NCBI GenBank assembly: GCA_007116915.1
Contig: SKHQ01000082.1
Coordinates: forward strand, 1-6,820
Origin: Candidatus Methanomethylophilaceae archaeon
GTDB taxonomy: Archaea > Thermoplasmatota > Thermoplasmata > Methanomassiliicoccales > Methanomethylophilaceae
Reading direction: 5' to 3'
Length of the DNA stretch: 6,820 bases
The notes below the pieces were generated by a model. That model was not told the origin of the DNA. It searched no databases and saw nothing but the letters and a program-made list of their open reading frames with translations. Below, piece after piece: positions 5,310 through 6,820 of this stretch; within the stretch, counting starts at the first letter, position 1, and every line of letters starts with the position of its first letter. The position numbers were made by a program, and so were the translations under genes.

Positions 5310-6092
5310 CTATTGACCGGTCCATTGACCCGAATGTCGCGGTTTTGCTAGGGTGTGTTCTGTTTCCAGAGGCCTCAACGCATCCTCTTGACGCGGTTTC
5401 GCGGCTATCCGCGGGTCAAGCACAGCAGATTCGTATCCGCTCCTAACAAGAAAGGGAATATCCTCCGGGTCGATTCCTCCGGCAGGTATGCATCCTATAT
5501 CAAGAGATGAAAGTCGATTCCAAAATGATTTATCCATCGATCCTCCCAGAGAATCCAAATCCATGATGATGCAACTTTCATAACCCATTTCAGTTATGGA
5601 GCGGCAAACCGTGAAAAGGTCATCTATGCGTCTTCTGAACAGCACTTTCCCGTCCTGGATATAAAGAATGGGAATGCATGCATCGGATATCTCCATAGCT
5701 TGGTCGAATAGTTCAATGCCATCTGCCCTGAGGCTGCCTAATGCCGCGATCGACGGGTCGAGTGTCAACACGTCGAAAAGGTCATCCTCATCCTCGGCCC
5801 CCGCCTCGAGCCAATACGGCCCTCCCCTTCGCAGAGCCTTCTTCAAACCTCCGAAATCTGCCCTTGAGTCATTGACCCCTGCGATATCCAGGATTAGTTT
5901 GGTGGCTCTACCATGATAGTCGTCCAGTTCCGATAGATGTTCCGCCCATCTGACCGCCCTGCCCATGGTCTGAATACGTTCACCGTTCCAGAATGCCGAT
6001 GAGACCCTGCCGATGTCAGCAGAGGAGCCTCCATCCAAGGGGCTGCTTATCAAGGGGACGAGATGCACTAAGAGGAAGTCCTCGTAGTCCAT
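5310..6092 (-). CDS. Divergent HisA/HisF-like TIM-barrel protein
   Basis: This 260-residue protein resembles the HisA/HisF-related family of methanogens rather than true HisA. Barrel landmarks are LVHLVPLIS (strand 1), KLILDIAGVND (65-75), YWLEAGAEDEDDLFDVL (93-109), IPILYIQDGKV (140-150), CIIMDLDSLGG (174-184) and the phosphate-loop-like CIPAGGIDPEDI (201-212). True HisA uses an Asp at the end of strand 1 and another in strand 5. Here strand 1 reads PLIS and strand 5 reads LYIQD, so both acids seem lost or moved. The last phosphate loop is replaced by AVLDPRIA. About 30 C-terminal residues (231-260) look like a tail outside the barrel. It starts 7 nt after the upstream flavoprotein gene on the same strand, so they are co-transcribed. 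It ends in TAG, the only amber stop in the window. A role in histidine synthesis is unlikely. The function is unknown. Confidence 0.75.
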   Translation of the reverse strand: MDYEDFLLVHLVPLISSPLDGGSSADIGRVSSAFWNGERIQTMGRAVRWAEHLSELDDYHGRATKLILDIAGVNDSRADFGGLKKALRRGGPYWLEAGAEDEDDLFDVLTLDPSIAALGSLRADGIELFDQAMEISDACIPILYIQDGKVLFRRRIDDLFTVCRSITEMGYESCIIMDLDSLGGSMDKSFWNRLSSLDIGCIPAGGIDPEDIPFLVRSGYESAVLDPRIAAKPRQEDALRPLETEHTLAKPRHSGQWTGQ

Positions 6093-6099
6093 GCCCTTC

Positions 6100-6666
6100 T
6101 CACAGCCTCTCTATGAATGCCGGTATGTTCTGTTTGAATGTGACAGATTCCCTGACATCATCCAGGCGGTTGGTACCGGGAATGATGAAGGCTGAGAAAT
6201 CCTCGATGCCGAGAAGCCCCTTCAAGATGCTGGTGAACCTATTGGTGAGATAATGATAGATGATGTGACCATCAGGGGATCCGCATACCAAAATGGCGGT
6301 GGCAGACTTATCAGCAGGTAATCTGCTGTTGAAACCGCCCCCCTCCTTGTACTGCAAGAATGCATACAAACGGTCTATGAAACAATTGAAGATGCCCGTC
6401 TCTGAGCCCATGTATATGGGGCTACCCAGTATCAAATGGTCGGTATCGGCGATCTTATCGTAAAGGGATGACATGTCGTCATCTATGATGCAGGAGCCCT
6501 CAGTCTTGCAACTGCGGCATCCTTTGCAATCACTAAAATTCAGATCCACGAGGTCTATCCTTTCGACATCATACCCCTTGGCTTCGGCTTCAGCCAGAAA
6601 GGTGTCCAAGGCCCGGGCGGTGTGACCGTTGGATCGGGGACTTCCGTTTATAGCCAACATCTTCAT
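6100..6666 (-). CDS. Iron-sulfur flavoprotein (Isf type), second paralogue
   Basis: This 188-residue flavodoxin-fold oxidoreductase has the N-terminal FMN loop MKMLAINGSPRSNGHT. The cluster motif is C47-x2-C50-x2-C53-x5-C59 (CKGCRSCKTEGSC), followed by IIDDDMSSLYDKI and LGSPIYMGSETGIFNCFIDRL. Length and cysteine spacing match methanogen Isf, which binds FMN and one [4Fe-4S] cluster and is reduced by ferredoxin. Such proteins are proposed to reduce O2, H2O2 or small electrophiles. It is clearly related to the protein at 4748-5308 but diverges strongly after residue 110. ATG at 6666 is well supported by the start of the first strand. AGGAG lies 12 nt upstream, slightly distant. It is first in a pair with the HisA-like gene. 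The physiological substrate is not evident. Confidence 0.9.
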   Translation of the reverse strand: MKMLAINGSPRSNGHTARALDTFLAEAEAKGYDVERIDLVDLNFSDCKGCRSCKTEGSCIIDDDMSSLYDKIADTDHLILGSPIYMGSETGIFNCFIDRLYAFLQYKEGGGFNSRLPADKSATAILVCGSPDGHIIYHYLTNRFTSILKGLLGIEDFSAFIIPGTNRLDDVRESVTFKQNIPAFIERL

Positions 6667-6681
6667 GACCCCGAATCGCTC

Positions 6682-6693
6682 CTATATGTTAAA
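6682..6693 (-). promoter_or_regulatory. Possible TATA-like promoter of the second flavoprotein gene
   Basis: On the minus strand TTTAACATATAG lies about 21 bp upstream of the ATG at 6666 and is the most TATA-like sequence there. It would give a very short leader or none. It is a weak match to the consensus. Confidence 0.3.
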
Positions 6694-6723
6694 TTGTTTA
6701 TCGGGTGTTGTTGGATGATTATC

Positions 6724-6731
6724 TTTTTATG
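6724..6731 (+). promoter_or_regulatory. TATA-like box upstream of the right-edge gene
   Basis: TTTTTATG resembles the purC box in sequence and in distance: its centre is about 24 bp before an ATG at 6752, the spacing expected for a leaderless transcript. It lies between divergently arranged genes. Confidence 0.4.
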
Positions 6732-6751
6732 GTCTCTCGTTCAATGTATGG

Positions 6752-6820
6752 ATGGAGAATATTACTGAAGCGCGGATTGGTCACTGTTCCTGGCCTGTTA
6801 TCAGGAATGAGTTCCGGTCT
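6752..6820 (+). CDS. Possible start of an unidentified gene, cut by window edge
   Basis: From ATG 6752 the frame is open for 23 codons to the edge, reading MENITEARIGHCSWPVIRNE and onward. I do not recognise it. The only support is the TATA-like box 24 bp upstream, which fits a leaderless start, and its divergent position relative to the flavoprotein gene. Another frame, from ATG 6744, is also open to the edge, so the reading frame is not certain. Confidence 0.35.
   Translation, partial: MENITEARIGHCSWPVIRNEFRS

Noticed and set aside
5310..6092. True HisA (ProFAR isomerase)
   Set aside because: The strand-1 and strand-5 aspartates and the last phosphate loop are not recognisable, and no other his gene is adjacent.

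Overview
The window is archaeal. It encodes the archaeal/eukaryotic-type ribosomal protein L10e, a Dph2 enzyme for diphthamide on EF-2, an sn-glycerol-1-phosphate dehydrogenase (the enzyme that sets archaeal lipid stereochemistry) and a UPF0179 protein. Intergenic DNA carries TATA-box promoters, and some starts look leaderless. Two compact-motif iron-sulfur flavoproteins (Isf type) and the form of PurC suggest a methanogenic or anaerobic euryarchaeon, plausibly in Thermoplasmatota/Methanomassiliicoccales. That lineage call is an inference from protein character, not from a marker I could place.

Layout. Bases 1-1395 (+) hold the 3' part of the L10e gene followed 1 nt later by dph2, a translation-related pair. 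Bases 1396-1455 are a short promoter region for purC (1456-2364, +), which looks leaderless. A minus-strand operon follows: egsA (G1P dehydrogenase, start at 3877 or up to 3913) is upstream, and a UPF0179 gene (2793-2368) is coupled to it by a strong Shine-Dalgarno sequence. It converges on purC with a 3-nt gap. Bases 3914-4362 are a 449-bp divergent intergenic region, AT-rich in its right half. It holds a 9-bp direct repeat with 11-bp period, a perfect 14-bp inverted repeat that also forms two TTCC-S-GGAA dyads and competes with a nested hairpin, and a canonical TTTATATA box.

Bases 4363-5308 (+) encode a stand-alone CheY-like receiver and, directly after it, an iron-sulfur flavoprotein whose initiation site is abnormal. 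Facing it with a 1-nt gap is a minus-strand pair: a second iron-sulfur flavoprotein (6666-6100) and a divergent HisA/HisF-like TIM-barrel protein (6092-5310). The right edge has a TATA-like box and the possible start of a further plus-strand gene.

The left half is housekeeping: ribosome, EF-2 modification, purine synthesis and lipid backbone. The right half (about 3914-6820) looks accessory. It could be a redox module of two Fe-S flavoproteins with a phospho-receiver and a catalytically degenerate HisA-like protein, next to a structured intergenic element. No mobile element, CRISPR array, tRNA or rRNA was recognised.
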